Shown: positions 33,715 through 43,130, counted from the first letter of the stretch. The stretch: 64,000 nt of DNA from R-RK-3 sp031399085 (GCA_031399085.1 JANNOQ010000007.1:62001-126000), one strand, 5' to 3'. Translations and numbers: made by a program. The notes: generated by a model not told the origin, from the letters alone.

Positions 33715-34152
33715 GTGGATTCATATCTTTACATCAAAGCTTTCCACGTCATCGCGATGGTTGCGTGGATGGCCGGCATGTTCTATCTGCCGCGCCTTTA
33801 CGTCTATCATGTCGACGCCAAGCCGGGTTCGGAGCTGTCCGAAACCTTGAAGATCATGGAGAACCGGCTCCTGCGCTACATCGTCAATCCGGCGATGATC
33901 TTAACTTGGGTCCTCGGCCTGGCGCTGATTTTCGCCTTCGATGTCATCGACTTGCGCACCGCCGGCTGGCTGCATGCGAAGATCACGCTTGTGATTTTGT
34001 TAACGGTTTTCCATGTAATGCTTGCGCGATGGCGCAAGGATTTCGCCGCCGACCGCAATGTGCGGAGCGGGCGCTTCTACCGTGTCGCCAACGAAATCCC
34101 GACTGTGTTATTGATTTTGATCGTGATTATGGTGATCGTGAAGCCATTCTAG
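33715..34152 (+). CDS. hemJ: Protoporphyrinogen oxidase HemJ
   Basis: A 145-residue protein with four transmembrane helices (~6-24, ~56-78, ~83-104, ~125-143). HemJ features are the His in IKAFHVIAMVAWMAGMFYLPRLYVYH and the Lys-containing LHAKITLVILLTVFHVMLARWR. It oxidises protoporphyrinogen IX to protoporphyrin IX in many alphaproteobacteria that lack HemG/HemY. It starts with GTG at 33715, preceded by GAGGGG. The hemE neighbour supports the heme role. Confidence 0.9.
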   Translation: MDSYLYIKAFHVIAMVAWMAGMFYLPRLYVYHVDAKPGSELSETLKIMENRLLRYIVNPAMILTWVLGLALIFAFDVIDLRTAGWLHAKITLVILLTVFHVMLARWRKDFAADRNVRSGRFYRVANEIPTVLLILIVIMVIVKPF

Positions 34153-34417
34153 TGCCGGCTTGCGAAAATGGTTAAATCTGCGGCTTTCGCGGCGGCCATT
34201 TCTTTGCTATAGTTCGAATCGTTATTCTTCAATTGGCCGAGAATCTGATTCCCTTCAGCTCGTATGAGAATTGAGCGTCCTGCGGAATGAATGCCGCACG
34301 GCTCGCCGCTCATTGCGGGAACAACCGCCTCGAATGCCCCCCAGACCTATGGCAGCGCCAGATTTAGAAGCGCGCCTTCCCTTACCAATCCCGCAGGAAA
34401 GTTCGGAGTCATCCCGA

Positions 34418-35683
34418 ATGCAAGAAATGAAACTCCAAGACCTTAAAGTTAAATCGCCGACAGAGCTTTTAAGCTTTGCCGAAGGTGTGGAAGTCGAGAA
34501 TGCCAGCACGATGCGCAAACAGGAGCTGATGTTCGCGATCCTTAAGCAACTGGCCGCCAAGGACGTCGATATTACTGGCATCGGCGTCGTTGAGACTTTG
34601 CAGGATGGCTTCGGCTTCCTGCGCTCGCCCGACGCCAATTACCTACCCGGTCCCGACGACATCTATGTCAGCCCGAGCCAGATCCGCCGCTTCGGCCTGC
34701 GCACCGGCGACACGGTCGAGGGCCAGATCCGCTCGCCCAAGGATGGCGAGCGCTATTTCGCCCTGCTCAAAGTCAACAAGATCAATTTCGACGAACCCGA
34801 GGCCATGCGCCATAAGGTTCATTTCGACAACCTGACGCCGCTCTATCCCGATGAATGGATGCGGATGGAGGTTGAGGCGCCCGATCAGAAGGATCAAAGC
34901 GGACGGGTGATCGACATCGTCGCGCCGCTCGGCAAGGGGCAGCGCGGGCTGATCGTCGCGCCGCCGCGCACTGGCAAGACCGTGCTTCTGCAAAATATCG
35001 CCCATTCGATCACCTGCAACCATCCGGAATGCTACTTGATCGTGCTGCTCATCGACGAGCGCCCGGAGGAAGTCACCGACATGCAGCGCTCAGTAAAGGG
35101 GGAGGTGATTTCCTCCACCTTCGACGAGCCGGCCTCGCGCCACGTGCAGGTTGCCGAAATGGTGATCGAGAAGGCCAAGCGACTGGTCGAGCATAAGAAG
35201 GATGTCGTGATCCTGCTGGATTCGATCACCCGCCTCGGCCGCGCTTACAACACTGTCGTGCCGTCATCGGGCAAGGTGCTCACCGGCGGCGTCGACGCCA
35301 ACGCGCTGCAGCGCCCCAAGCGCTTCTTCGGCGCGGCGCGCAATATCGAGGAAGGCGGCTCGCTGACGATCATTGCCACCGCGCTGATCGAAACCGGCAG
35401 CCGCATGGACGAGGTGATCTTCGAGGAGTTCAAAGGCACCGGCAATTCGGAAATCATCCTCGACCGCAAGGTCGCCGACAAACGCACCTTCCCCTCCATC
35501 GACATCGCCCGCTCCGGCACGCGCAAGGAGGAATTGCTGGTCGCTCAAGGGCAGCTCAAGAAAATGTTCGTGCTGCGCCGTATCCTTAATCCGATGGGGA
35601 CGATGGATGCCATCGAGTTCCTCATGGATAAGCTGCGGCAAACAAAGAATAATGGGGATTTCTTTGACTCGATGAATACTTGA
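34418..35683 (+). CDS. rho: Transcription termination factor Rho
   Basis: A 421-residue hexameric RNA helicase. It has the N-terminal Rho domain MKLQDLKVKSPTELLSFAE, a cold-shock-like RNA-binding fold with DGFGFLRSP, Walker A APPRTGKTVLL (~185), and the Q/R-loop region DALQRPKRFFGAARNIEEGGS-like NALQRPKRFFGAARN. I choose ATG 34418, which gives the standard length; the frame is open 147 bp further upstream without conserved sequence. The 265-bp gap after hemJ may hold a regulated leader, since rho is often autogenously attenuated. Confidence 0.96.
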   Translation: MQEMKLQDLKVKSPTELLSFAEGVEVENASTMRKQELMFAILKQLAAKDVDITGIGVVETLQDGFGFLRSPDANYLPGPDDIYVSPSQIRRFGLRTGDTVEGQIRSPKDGERYFALLKVNKINFDEPEAMRHKVHFDNLTPLYPDEWMRMEVEAPDQKDQSGRVIDIVAPLGKGQRGLIVAPPRTGKTVLLQNIAHSITCNHPECYLIVLLIDERPEEVTDMQRSVKGEVISSTFDEPASRHVQVAEMVIEKAKRLVEHKKDVVILLDSITRLGRAYNTVVPSSGKVLTGGVDANALQRPKRFFGAARNIEEGGSLTIIATALIETGSRMDEVIFEEFKGTGNSEIILDRKVADKRTFPSIDIARSGTRKEELLVAQGQLKKMFVLRRILNPMGTMDAIEFLMDKLRQTKNNGDFFDSMNT

Positions 35684-35713
35684 GGCCCAGGAATTACGCC
35701 GGCATTGGCCTCA

Positions 35714-36913
35714 TCAGTCGACAGCCTCAAGCGGTCCCGTGAGCGCCATGCGAAAGGTGAACCGGGTTTCCTCCTCCGTCGAAACCAAATCCAGCGCGCC
35801 GGCATGGGCGCGGGCGATTTCCGACGCAATATAAAGCCCCAGACCCAACCCTTCGCCGCTGGACCGTCCGGCGCCGCGTGCGAACGCCTCAAATAACCGC
35901 TTCGTCGAATCCGCCGGTATGGCAGCGCCGTGGTTTACGACCGATAGTTCGAAATTGCCGCCATCGGTTCGCGCCTCCACCCGCACCGGCCCGTTCGGGT
36001 CGCCATGCGCAAGGGCGTTGGCGACCAGATTGGAGAGGAGCTGTTGAATCCGCCCGCTATCGCACCTCACCGGGTGATCTAAAGCCAGATCATCGATAAT
36101 GACCCGATCCGGCCAGACCGCGCGCAGCTCGGAAATGACATCGCCCAATATCGCCGCGAGTTCGGTATTGAGCGTGCAGTCCAATCGAATGCCGCCGCCA
36201 ATTTGGCCGCGCGCAAAATCCAGCACGTTGTCGACGAGGCCGGCCATGCGGACAACGCTTTTTCGCATCAGACCCAGCACTGCGGTCGAATTAGCATCCA
36301 GCGGGGTCCGCAAAAGCGTTCTCACCCCGGCATCGACCGAGGCGAGCGGGTTACGCAGGTCGTGTCCGAGCACGGCTATGACTTGTTCCCTAAGGTCGGT
36401 TGCGCGCTGAGCGGTAGCGAGAGCGGCTTCACAGGCCGCTATCCGGTCCTGCGTATCAAGATGAAAACCGATTAAGTCGGCCAACAGCTTGAACATGCCG
36501 ACAGTCTCGGGCCGGTTCAGCTGGACCGGTCTTGGGTCGATCGCGCATAGCGTGCCGAAAAATCGTCCATCGGGGGTGGAGATTGGAACCGAAATATAGC
36601 TTTCAAAGCCGTAAAGTTTAGGCGTGGGATGATCGTGAAAAATATTGTCCCGCGACACATGGTCGATAACCACGAACTGGCCGCTTTGCCGAATCTCGTT
36701 GCAGATCGTCGTCCGCACGTCGAGCTCGCCGCCGGGCTTGAGGCCGAAATTGATCTCGTCGCGAACCGCGCACGCGATCCATCGATCCTCAGTGACCCGC
36801 GCAATGGCGGAAAATCCCATTCCGGTGGCGCGGCACACCACGTCCAGAATCATCGGAACGATATCGATCCTGGCGACTGCGGCCAAATCTTCGGCAAAAG
36901 GATTGATCGCCAT
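35714..36913 (-). CDS. Soluble GAF-domain sensor histidine kinase
   Basis: A 399-residue kinase without transmembrane helices. A GAF domain at ~20-160 (GFESYISVPISTPDGRFFGTLCAID) leads to a HisKA box, VLGHDLRNPLASVDAGV (His ~184), and an ATPase domain with N box NLVANALAHGDP and G box GEGLGLGLYIASEI. This layout is common in cytoplasmic sensors of light, redox or small ligands. No response regulator gene is adjacent, so it is an orphan. Convergent with rho and divergent from the membrane protein gene at 37079. Confidence 0.9.
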   Translation of the reverse strand: MAINPFAEDLAAVARIDIVPMILDVVCRATGMGFSAIARVTEDRWIACAVRDEINFGLKPGGELDVRTTICNEIRQSGQFVVIDHVSRDNIFHDHPTPKLYGFESYISVPISTPDGRFFGTLCAIDPRPVQLNRPETVGMFKLLADLIGFHLDTQDRIAACEAALATAQRATDLREQVIAVLGHDLRNPLASVDAGVRTLLRTPLDANSTAVLGLMRKSVVRMAGLVDNVLDFARGQIGGGIRLDCTLNTELAAILGDVISELRAVWPDRVIIDDLALDHPVRCDSGRIQQLLSNLVANALAHGDPNGPVRVEARTDGGNFELSVVNHGAAIPADSTKRLFEAFARGAGRSSGEGLGLGLYIASEIARAHAGALDLVSTEEETRFTFRMALTGPLEAVD

Positions 36914-37078
36914 AGGCTGATTTGAAATTTCCGAGTGATTTCCTGGCTAGATTATCAATGACGCGTTTAGAAGCCAATCGTTCCGCAATCCGCCAGATGC
37001 GCATCAAATTGCTTGAGCCATGAAAAAACTCTGACATAAAGCGGTGGCAGAGTGATTGGGACGAGGAGAGCGGCCGCG

Positions 37079-37747
37079 ATGACGCGGAAGACGCAGAATC
37101 GGATATTGTCGATTGTGGTGACGGGGCTGGTCGTGCTGATCGGCCTGGCGCTTGCGGCGAAGCTGTCCGGCATTGACTGGGCGCTGAACTTTTACGAGTT
37201 CATCCGCGACACCTCGCTGCTGATCGTCACCGTGATCGCCGCCTACATGGCATCGGTCTACCAGAAGCGGACGACATTTTTGCAGAATTTGCGCGAACAG
37301 TGGCATGACATTGTGCGGGCTAAAGGGGAGCTGATCTATTTCTGCCACCTGGAGAAGCCCGAACTCGAGGACTATCTGATCGCCGCGCGCGATCTTTCGG
37401 AATGTATCGACACGATGCGCATTGTTTACACCAATGTCGGCGAGACTAATGAGCTGGTCGGGCTTTACCCTTACTCGCCCCTGCACCATATGAGAGTGGT
37501 CATGGAAGGCCTCGATCCGCGCAAAGGTGTGCCGACGCCTGAACAGCGCTATGCGGCACGCGGGGAAATTTGGGACGCTTTCCTGGCAATCCGCGAGCAT
37601 TTTCTCGACGAATTCGACATTGAGGAGCCTTCGCGGCCGATCCTTGTCTACCGCATGAAACGACAGAGGCGCGACGGCGCCGCGCCCGAGGCCCTCAAAC
37701 GCAAGGACCTGCAAGCCAAGCTTGCCGGACAGCAGCCAAGCCCATGA
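37079..37747 (+). CDS. Membrane protein of unknown function upstream of typA
   Basis: A 222-residue protein. Two N-terminal helices (~8-26 ILSIVVTGLVVLIGLALAAK and ~44-62 LLIVTVIAAYMASVYQ) are followed by a soluble, largely helical part with PELEDYLIAARDLSECIDTMR and a basic tail. The ATG at 37079 has AGGAG upstream; a GTG at 37052 would add nine residues. Its stop overlaps the typA start by four bases (ATGA), so it is coupled to typA. I do not recognise the family. Confidence 0.7.
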   Translation: MTRKTQNRILSIVVTGLVVLIGLALAAKLSGIDWALNFYEFIRDTSLLIVTVIAAYMASVYQKRTTFLQNLREQWHDIVRAKGELIYFCHLEKPELEDYLIAARDLSECIDTMRIVYTNVGETNELVGLYPYSPLHHMRVVMEGLDPRKGVPTPEQRYAARGEIWDAFLAIREHFLDEFDIEEPSRPILVYRMKRQRRDGAAPEALKRKDLQAKLAGQQPSP

Positions 37748-39561
37748 ATCTGAGAAATATTGCGATCATCGCCCACGTCGATCACGGCAAAACCACCCTT
37801 ATCGACGTTTTGCTGCGCCAGTCCGGCTCGTTCCGCGACAATCAACGCGTCGCCGAGCGCGCCATGGATTCCAACGATCTGGAGCGCGAGCGCGGGATCA
37901 CCATCCTTGCCAAGGTCACGTCGATCCTGTGGAAGGATACCCGCATCAACATCGTCGATACGCCCGGCCATGCCGATTTCGGCGGCGAGGTGGAGCGCAT
38001 CCTGAATATGGTTGACGGCGCGATCGTGCTGGTCGACGCGTCAGAAGGGCCGATGCCGCAGACGAAATTCGTCGTGTCGAAGGCGCTGAAGGTGGGGCTG
38101 CGTCCCATCGTCGCCATCAACAAGATCGACAAGCCCGACGAGCGGCATGATGAGGTCATCAACGAAGTGTTCGATCTGTTCGCCGCGCTGGACGCCAATG
38201 AGCACCAGCTCGATTTCCCGATCCTTTACGGTTCGGCCAAGGAAGGCTGGATGGCGCTGTCGCCAGAAGGACCGAAGGAGGGCATGGCGCCGCTGTTCGA
38301 TCTGGTGCTGAGCCATGTCGCTCCCCCGAAGACCGGGGAAGGCGCGTTCAAGATGCTTGCGACCACAATCGAGGCCGACCCGTATGTGGGCCGCATTTTG
38401 ACTGGCCGGATCAGCGCGGGCCGCGTGACGCCGGGGATGACCATCAAGGCGCTGTCCCGCGACGGCAAGGTGATCGAGCAAGGCCGCGCCTCGAAGGTGC
38501 TGGCCTTCCGGGGGCTCGACCGCGTTCCGGTCGAGGAAGCTTCGGCCGGCGAAATCATTGCGCTCGCCGGTCTCGCCCAGGCCACCGTCGCCGATACGAT
38601 CTGCGCGATCGACGTCACCGAGCCGATCGCCGCCCAGCCAATCGACCCGCCGACGCTGTCGATGACCTTCCGCATCAATGACGGCCCGCTCGCCGGTCTG
38701 GAAGGCGACAAGGTGCAAAGCCGCGTCATCCGCGACCGGCTGATGCGTGAGGCGGAGGGCAATGTTGCGCTGAAGATCTCGCAAACAGCCGATGTTGACG
38801 CTTTTGAAGTGGCCGGACGCGGCGAATTGCAGCTCGCCATTCTGATCGAGACGATGCGCCGCGAAGGCTTCGAGATGACGGTGTCGCGGCCGCGCGTGGT
38901 GATGCAGTCCGACCCGGTGACCGGCCAGCGGCTGGAGCCGATCGAGGAAGCCATCATCGACGTGGACGAGGAATATACCGGCGCGGTCGTGCAGAAACTG
39001 GGCGAGCGCCGGGCGGACCTGGTGGAAATGCGCCCCTCGGGCGGCGGGCGGCAGCGGCTTGTCTTCCATGTGCCGACGCGCGGGCTGATCGGCTATCAGA
39101 CCGAGCTTCTGTCGGACACGCGCGGCACCGCGATTATGAACCGGCTGTTTCACGCCTACGCCCCGTTCAAGGGCGAGATCCCCGGGCGGCGCACCGGCGT
39201 GCTGATCTCCAACGGTCAGGGCGAGGCTGTCGCCTATGCGCTCTGGAACCTAGAGGATCGCGGGCCGATGATGATCCACCCGCAGACCAAGGTCTATCAG
39301 GGCATGATCGTCGGCGAGCACACGCGGATCAACGATCTCGAAGTGAATGTGCTGAAGGGCAAAAAGCTGACCAACGTCCGCGCTTCCGGCCGCGACGACA
39401 ACGTGCTGCTAACGCCGCCGATGCGGATGACGCTGGAAGTGGCGCTTGCCTACATTCAGGACGATGAGCTGGTGGAGATCACGCCGCAGTCGATCCGGCT
39501 GCGCAAGCGCTATCTCGATCCGAATGAGCGGAAGAAGGCCGAACGGCTGTTGGCGGGCTAG
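37744..39561 (+). CDS. typA: Translational GTPase TypA/BipA
   Basis: A 605-residue ribosome-binding GTPase. G1 is AHVDHGKTTLID, G2/switch ERERGITILAK, G3 DTPGHADFGGE and G4 NKIDKPD. Domains II, III and V follow, and the C-terminal BipA-specific domain contains NDLEVNVLKGKKLTNVRASGRDD. It supports ribosome assembly and stress growth, especially in the cold. It is translated in overlap with the upstream membrane protein gene; a DinD fragment on the other strand meets its stop codon. Confidence 0.95.
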   Translation: MNLRNIAIIAHVDHGKTTLIDVLLRQSGSFRDNQRVAERAMDSNDLERERGITILAKVTSILWKDTRINIVDTPGHADFGGEVERILNMVDGAIVLVDASEGPMPQTKFVVSKALKVGLRPIVAINKIDKPDERHDEVINEVFDLFAALDANEHQLDFPILYGSAKEGWMALSPEGPKEGMAPLFDLVLSHVAPPKTGEGAFKMLATTIEADPYVGRILTGRISAGRVTPGMTIKALSRDGKVIEQGRASKVLAFRGLDRVPVEEASAGEIIALAGLAQATVADTICAIDVTEPIAAQPIDPPTLSMTFRINDGPLAGLEGDKVQSRVIRDRLMREAEGNVALKISQTADVDAFEVAGRGELQLAILIETMRREGFEMTVSRPRVVMQSDPVTGQRLEPIEEAIIDVDEEYTGAVVQKLGERRADLVEMRPSGGGRQRLVFHVPTRGLIGYQTELLSDTRGTAIMNRLFHAYAPFKGEIPGRRTGVLISNGQGEAVAYALWNLEDRGPMMIHPQTKVYQGMIVGEHTRINDLEVNVLKGKKLTNVRASGRDDNVLLTPPMRMTLEVALAYIQDDELVEITPQSIRLRKRYLDPNERKKAERLLAG

Positions 39562-39749
39562 GGCAGGGCGGCTTTAGTGACTTCGATCATCTTCGTGACG
39601 TCACGAAAATGATCGGCAATGTCTTCGTCGGCGGTTCGGCACGCGGTTTTGGCCCGCACAACGGCGGCTGCGAAATTTTCGCAGCGCTTATAGCCAAGCA
39701 GCGACGCTAGCTCTCTACCCCTCCAAAATTCGGCCCAGGACGCGATCAA
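39558..39749 (-). pseudogene. Truncated DinD (DNA-damage-inducible protein D) fragment
   Basis: A 63-codon remnant. Its residues EFWRGRELASLLGYKRCENF, then RAKTACRTADEDIADHFRDV and TKMIEV, match the N-terminal Bro-N-like region of DinD proteins (E. coli style ARQLGKLLGY, RAKEAC, DDHFEE). Full-length DinD is ~270 residues; here the first ~15 residues and everything after about residue 65 are missing, and the frame stops at the typA stop codon. It begins only with TTG. A LexA-type SOS box lies 144 bp upstream. I read it as a decayed damage-response gene. Confidence 0.7.
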
Positions 39750-39892
39750 AGGGCTTCGATGACACCGCCCTTCGACCGATCTTTTCTGGGGACATTCGGC
39801 ATTTTGGGCATTTTCCTGCGCTCGATATCAACGACTGTGCGATGCTTAATTGCGCATGTCCGCGGTGTCTATTCTGTTTTCGTACGATACGT

Positions 39893-39907
39893 GTTCTTTC
39901 TATGTTC
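39893..39907. promoter_or_regulatory. LexA SOS box GTTC-N7-GTTC
   Basis: GTTC at 39893-39896 and GTTC at 39904-39907 are separated by seven bases (TTTCTAT), exactly the alphaproteobacterial LexA operator. It lies in an AT-rich gap, 144 bp upstream of the DinD fragment (minus strand) and 111 bp upstream of the Pif1-like helicase ATG (plus strand). LexA repression of one or both is therefore likely. Confidence 0.65.
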
Positions 39908-40017
39908 GACACAGTTAAGTCAGATTGCTCCGACTTTGCCGATTTGTCCGCCACATATGAGGCCCTCCATTGTATAGCGAAGGAAGCAGCGCCGGGGCGG
40001 TAACCAGACCGTCTCAC

Positions 40018-41313
40018 ATGCCCGATATTCGTTGGCCGGCCGGAATTAACCCCTCAAGCGAATTCGCCACGGTGATCGAGCAGGCGGGTGGCGCGCGGGA
40101 CAGCTTGTTCGTCACGGGACGGGCCGGAACCGGCAAATCCACGCTTCTCCGCTGCCTCAAAAACAACCTGCCGCAGAAGACGGCCGTGCTCGCGCCGACA
40201 GGCCTCGCGGCGGTGAACGTTCATGGCCAGACCATCCACTCCTTTTTCGGCTTCCCGCCGCAGCTCATCACGGCGGACATCGTCAAACGCTGCCGGCGCG
40301 CGGCGCTCTTCCGCAGCATCGAAACGATCATCATCGACGAGGTGTCGATGGTGCGCGCCGACCTGATGCAGGGCATCGACATGGCGCTGCGGCTGACGCG
40401 GAAGCAGCCGGCGACGCCCTTTGGCGGCGTGCAGATCATCGCGATGGGCGATTTGCATCAGCTTCCACCCGTCATGCGCGGCCGCGAAATGATGGAGCAG
40501 TTCAGCGACAGCTTCGGCGGCATCTATTTCTTCCACGCGCCCGTCTTCCGGGACGCGCCGCTCGGCCTGATCGAGTTGAACACCGTCTATCGCCAGCGCG
40601 ACGAGGCGTTCATCGAAGCGCTCAACGGCGTTCGCGAAGGCGAGCCGTCGCGCAACCATTTCGAGCTTCTGAACGAGCGGGTCGCGGCCTTCCGCTCGCT
40701 CCCCGATTGCGACGATTACATCGTCCTGACGCCGATCAATCAGGCGGCCGATACCACCAACCGCGTGTTTTTGGACCGATTGCCGGGCAAGGCCGAACAG
40801 TTCGACGCAATCATAACCGGCAAGTTCGACGCCTCCGCCTGTCCCACGGATCCGACGCTGGTGTTGAAAGTCGGCTCCAAGGTCGTGCTTTTGCGAAACG
40901 ACCCCGACAAACGCTGGGTGAACGGCACGCAAGCGCGGATTTCGCGCATCGAGGGCCGCACGGTGTGGGTGGAGGTTGCCGGCACGGAGCATGAGCTGGA
41001 ACCGGTCACCTGGGAAAGCATCCGTTACGATCAGGATACCGAGACCGGCCAGATGGTCGAAACCGTGGCGGGATCGTTCCGGCAGCTGCCGGTGCGGCTC
41101 GCCTGGGCGCTGACGATCCACAAGAGCCAGGGCATGACGCTCGACAAGGTCTATGTCGATTTCGGCCGGGGTACCTTCGCGCACGGCCAGGCCTATGTCG
41201 CGCTCAGCCGCGCCCGTTCGCTGGAGGGCCTGGCGCTGGCACGGCCGATCCGGCAGTCCGACATTATTTTCGATGAAAATGCGCTTGGGTACCGATCTGT
41301 ATTCGGGCGGTAA
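40018..41313 (+). CDS. Pif1/RecD-like DNA helicase
   Basis: A 431-residue superfamily 1B helicase. Motif I is TGRAGTGKSTLLR (~38), Ia VLAPTGLAAVNV, II IIIDEVSMVR, III IIAMGDLHQLPPV, then IV-V TIHKSQGMTLDKVYVD and VI AYVALSRAR. The PIF1/RecD2 group unwinds DNA 5'-3', often at G-quadruplexes, forks or in repair. ATG 40018 is used; a TTG at 39970 would add 16 residues. An SOS box in the upstream gap points to damage induction. The nearest gene behind is a repeat, then dapB. Confidence 0.88.
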   Translation: MPDIRWPAGINPSSEFATVIEQAGGARDSLFVTGRAGTGKSTLLRCLKNNLPQKTAVLAPTGLAAVNVHGQTIHSFFGFPPQLITADIVKRCRRAALFRSIETIIIDEVSMVRADLMQGIDMALRLTRKQPATPFGGVQIIAMGDLHQLPPVMRGREMMEQFSDSFGGIYFFHAPVFRDAPLGLIELNTVYRQRDEAFIEALNGVREGEPSRNHFELLNERVAAFRSLPDCDDYIVLTPINQAADTTNRVFLDRLPGKAEQFDAIITGKFDASACPTDPTLVLKVGSKVVLLRNDPDKRWVNGTQARISRIEGRTVWVEVAGTEHELEPVTWESIRYDQDTETGQMVETVAGSFRQLPVRLAWALTIHKSQGMTLDKVYVDFGRGTFAHGQAYVALSRARSLEGLALARPIRQSDIIFDENALGYRSVFGR

Positions 41314-41344
41314 GTCGCTACTGCGAAAAAAAACGCATACTCCG

Positions 41345-41450
41345 CGTCGTCCCGGAAGCCCGCAGGGCTATCCGGGACCCAATGGCCCCTCCGCACGTGC
41401 CTTGCTGTGTATCGAGGCCAATGGGTCCCGGCTCTTCGGCCGGGACGACG
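41345..41450. repeat. Dispersed repeat family E, copy 2
   Basis: Outer arms CGTCGTCCCGG and CCGGGACGACG (41345-41355 and 41440-41450) and inner arms GGGACCCAATGGCC and GGCCAATGGGTCCC are inverse complements, so the 106 bp can fold into a long interrupted hairpin. Family-E-like ends also flank 15764-15870 and 45407-45537. Confidence 0.7.
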
Positions 41451-41595
41451 AAAGGCGGAAGCTGGTTTCGCAGTAGCCTCCAACGGGAGCGCGTTGGGTG
41501 AGAGGAAAAAGCAACGCTCGCCGCGAGCAGCGCTTTATGTCCGCCGGCATGGCTGCTATAGGGCAAGCCAGTAAAACCAGATATCTCGTGTCACC

Positions 41596-42393
41596 ATGAA
41601 CCTTGCAATTATGGGCGCGGCCGGACGGATGGGACAAGCCATCGTCCGCCTGCTCCACGAAATGCCGGACTGCGCAATTTCCGGCGGCACCGAGCCGGAA
41701 GGCTCGCCCAAGCTCGGCGCCGATATTGGCGAGGTGGCGGGCGTCGGCAAGCTGGGCGTGGCCATTACCGCCGACCCGCTGGAGCTTTTCATCCGCTCCG
41801 AGGGCGTGATCGACTTCACCTCTCCGGAGGCGACGGTTGAGCACGCAACGCTCGCGGCGCAAGCCCGCATCGTGCATGTGATCGGCACGACAGGGCTGTC
41901 GCCGCAGCAGCAGGACAGCATTCTGGCCGCCTCGCGCCACGCGGTCATCGTCCAATCCGGCAATATGAGTCTGGGCGTCAATCTGCTGGCGGCGCTAGTG
42001 CGGAAGGCCGCCGAACTGCTCGGCCCGGATTACGATGTGGAGATCGTCGAGATGCATCATCGGCTGAAGGTGGATGCGCCCTCCGGCACGGCGCTGATGC
42101 TGGGTCGGGCCGCCGCCGATGGCCGCCAAATCGGGCTGGAGGATCATTCCATGCGTGCGCGGGACGGACATACCGGCATTCGCAAACGCGGCGATATCGG
42201 CTTTGCCGCCTTGCGCGGCGGCGATGTCATCGGCGATCATACGGTGGTGTTCGCGGGGCCGAGCGAGCGTTTGGAACTTACCCATCGCGCCAGTGACCGG
42301 CAGCTTTTCGCACGCGGCGCGGTGCGGGCGGCGCAATGGGGCCTCGGCAAACCGCCCGGGCTTTATTCGATGCAGGATGTGCTCGGACTTTAA
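41596..42393 (+). CDS. dapB: 4-hydroxy-tetrahydrodipicolinate reductase
   Basis: A 265-residue enzyme for lysine and diaminopimelate synthesis. It has the Rossmann motif GAAGRMGQAI (~7), VIGTTGLSP, the active-site HHRLKVDAPSGTALMLG (~155) and GEHTVVF-like GDHTVVFAG. Normal length. It precedes gpmA by 22 bp and probably shares a transcript with it. Confidence 0.95.
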   Translation: MNLAIMGAAGRMGQAIVRLLHEMPDCAISGGTEPEGSPKLGADIGEVAGVGKLGVAITADPLELFIRSEGVIDFTSPEATVEHATLAAQARIVHVIGTTGLSPQQQDSILAASRHAVIVQSGNMSLGVNLLAALVRKAAELLGPDYDVEIVEMHHRLKVDAPSGTALMLGRAAADGRQIGLEDHSMRARDGHTGIRKRGDIGFAALRGGDVIGDHTVVFAGPSERLELTHRASDRQLFARGAVRAAQWGLGKPPGLYSMQDVLGL

Positions 42394-42415
42394 CGCGCAA
42401 AGCAAAAGGGCAGCG

Positions 42416-43036
42416 ATGGACAATATCCTGGTGTTGGTCCGCCACGGCGAAAGCGAGTGGAACAAGCTCAACCTGTTCACCGGCTGGCGCGATGTCGATC
42501 TGACGCAAACCGGCGTTGCGGAAGCGCGCCGCGCAGGGCGGCTGCTGACCGAGGCGGGCGCGCATTTCGATATCGCGTTTACAAGCGTCCTGAAGCGGGC
42601 GCAGCGCACTTTGGACCTGATTTTAGAGGAAATCGGTCAAGCCGGCCTCGAAACCATCAAGGACCAGGCGCTGAACGAGCGCGACTATGGCGAGCTGTCC
42701 GGTCTCAACAAGGACGATGCGCGGGCGCGCTGGGGCGAGGAACAGGTGCATATCTGGCGCCGTTCCTACGACATCCCCCCGCCCGGCGGCGAGAGCCTGA
42801 AGGACACGGCGGCGCGGGTCCTGCCCTATTACGAGAGCCGCATCTGGCCGGTGGTGCAGGGCGGTAAAAATGTGATTGTCGCCGCGCACGGCAATTCGCT
42901 GCGCGCGTTGGTTATGAAGCTGGACGGGCTGAGCCGCGATGAGGTGCTGAAGCTCAATCTTGCGACGGGTGCGCCCATAATCTACCGGCTTAACCCGGAC
43001 GGCTCAGTCGCGGCAAAGCGCGATCTCGCGACCTAA
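42416..43036 (+). CDS. gpmA: 2,3-bisphosphoglycerate-dependent phosphoglycerate mutase
   Basis: A 206-residue histidine phosphatase-fold enzyme interconverting 3- and 2-phosphoglycerate. The phosphorylated His is in LVRHGESEWN (~10), then LNERDYGELSGLNK with the catalytic Glu, the second His in VIVAAHGNSLRAL, and the RRSYDIPPPGG loop. Short form, as in most alphaproteobacteria. ATG at 42416. Confidence 0.93.
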   Translation: MDNILVLVRHGESEWNKLNLFTGWRDVDLTQTGVAEARRAGRLLTEAGAHFDIAFTSVLKRAQRTLDLILEEIGQAGLETIKDQALNERDYGELSGLNKDDARARWGEEQVHIWRRSYDIPPPGGESLKDTAARVLPYYESRIWPVVQGGKNVIVAAHGNSLRALVMKLDGLSRDEVLKLNLATGAPIIYRLNPDGSVAAKRDLAT

Positions 43037-43130
43037 ATCCACCGCCCCGCTTGCCTGCTACCGCCGCAACAGGCTAAAGGAGCGGCGGCCGGGTGAGGGG
43101 ATTGTGAGTGAGAGCACAGCGAATGAGGTG

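Noticed and set aside
38041..39153. 370-codon minus-strand frame
   Set aside because: Shadow of typA; His/Arg-rich composition and no domain.
40054..41184. 376-codon minus-strand frame
   Set aside because: Antisense to the Pif1-like helicase with all helicase motifs on the plus strand.
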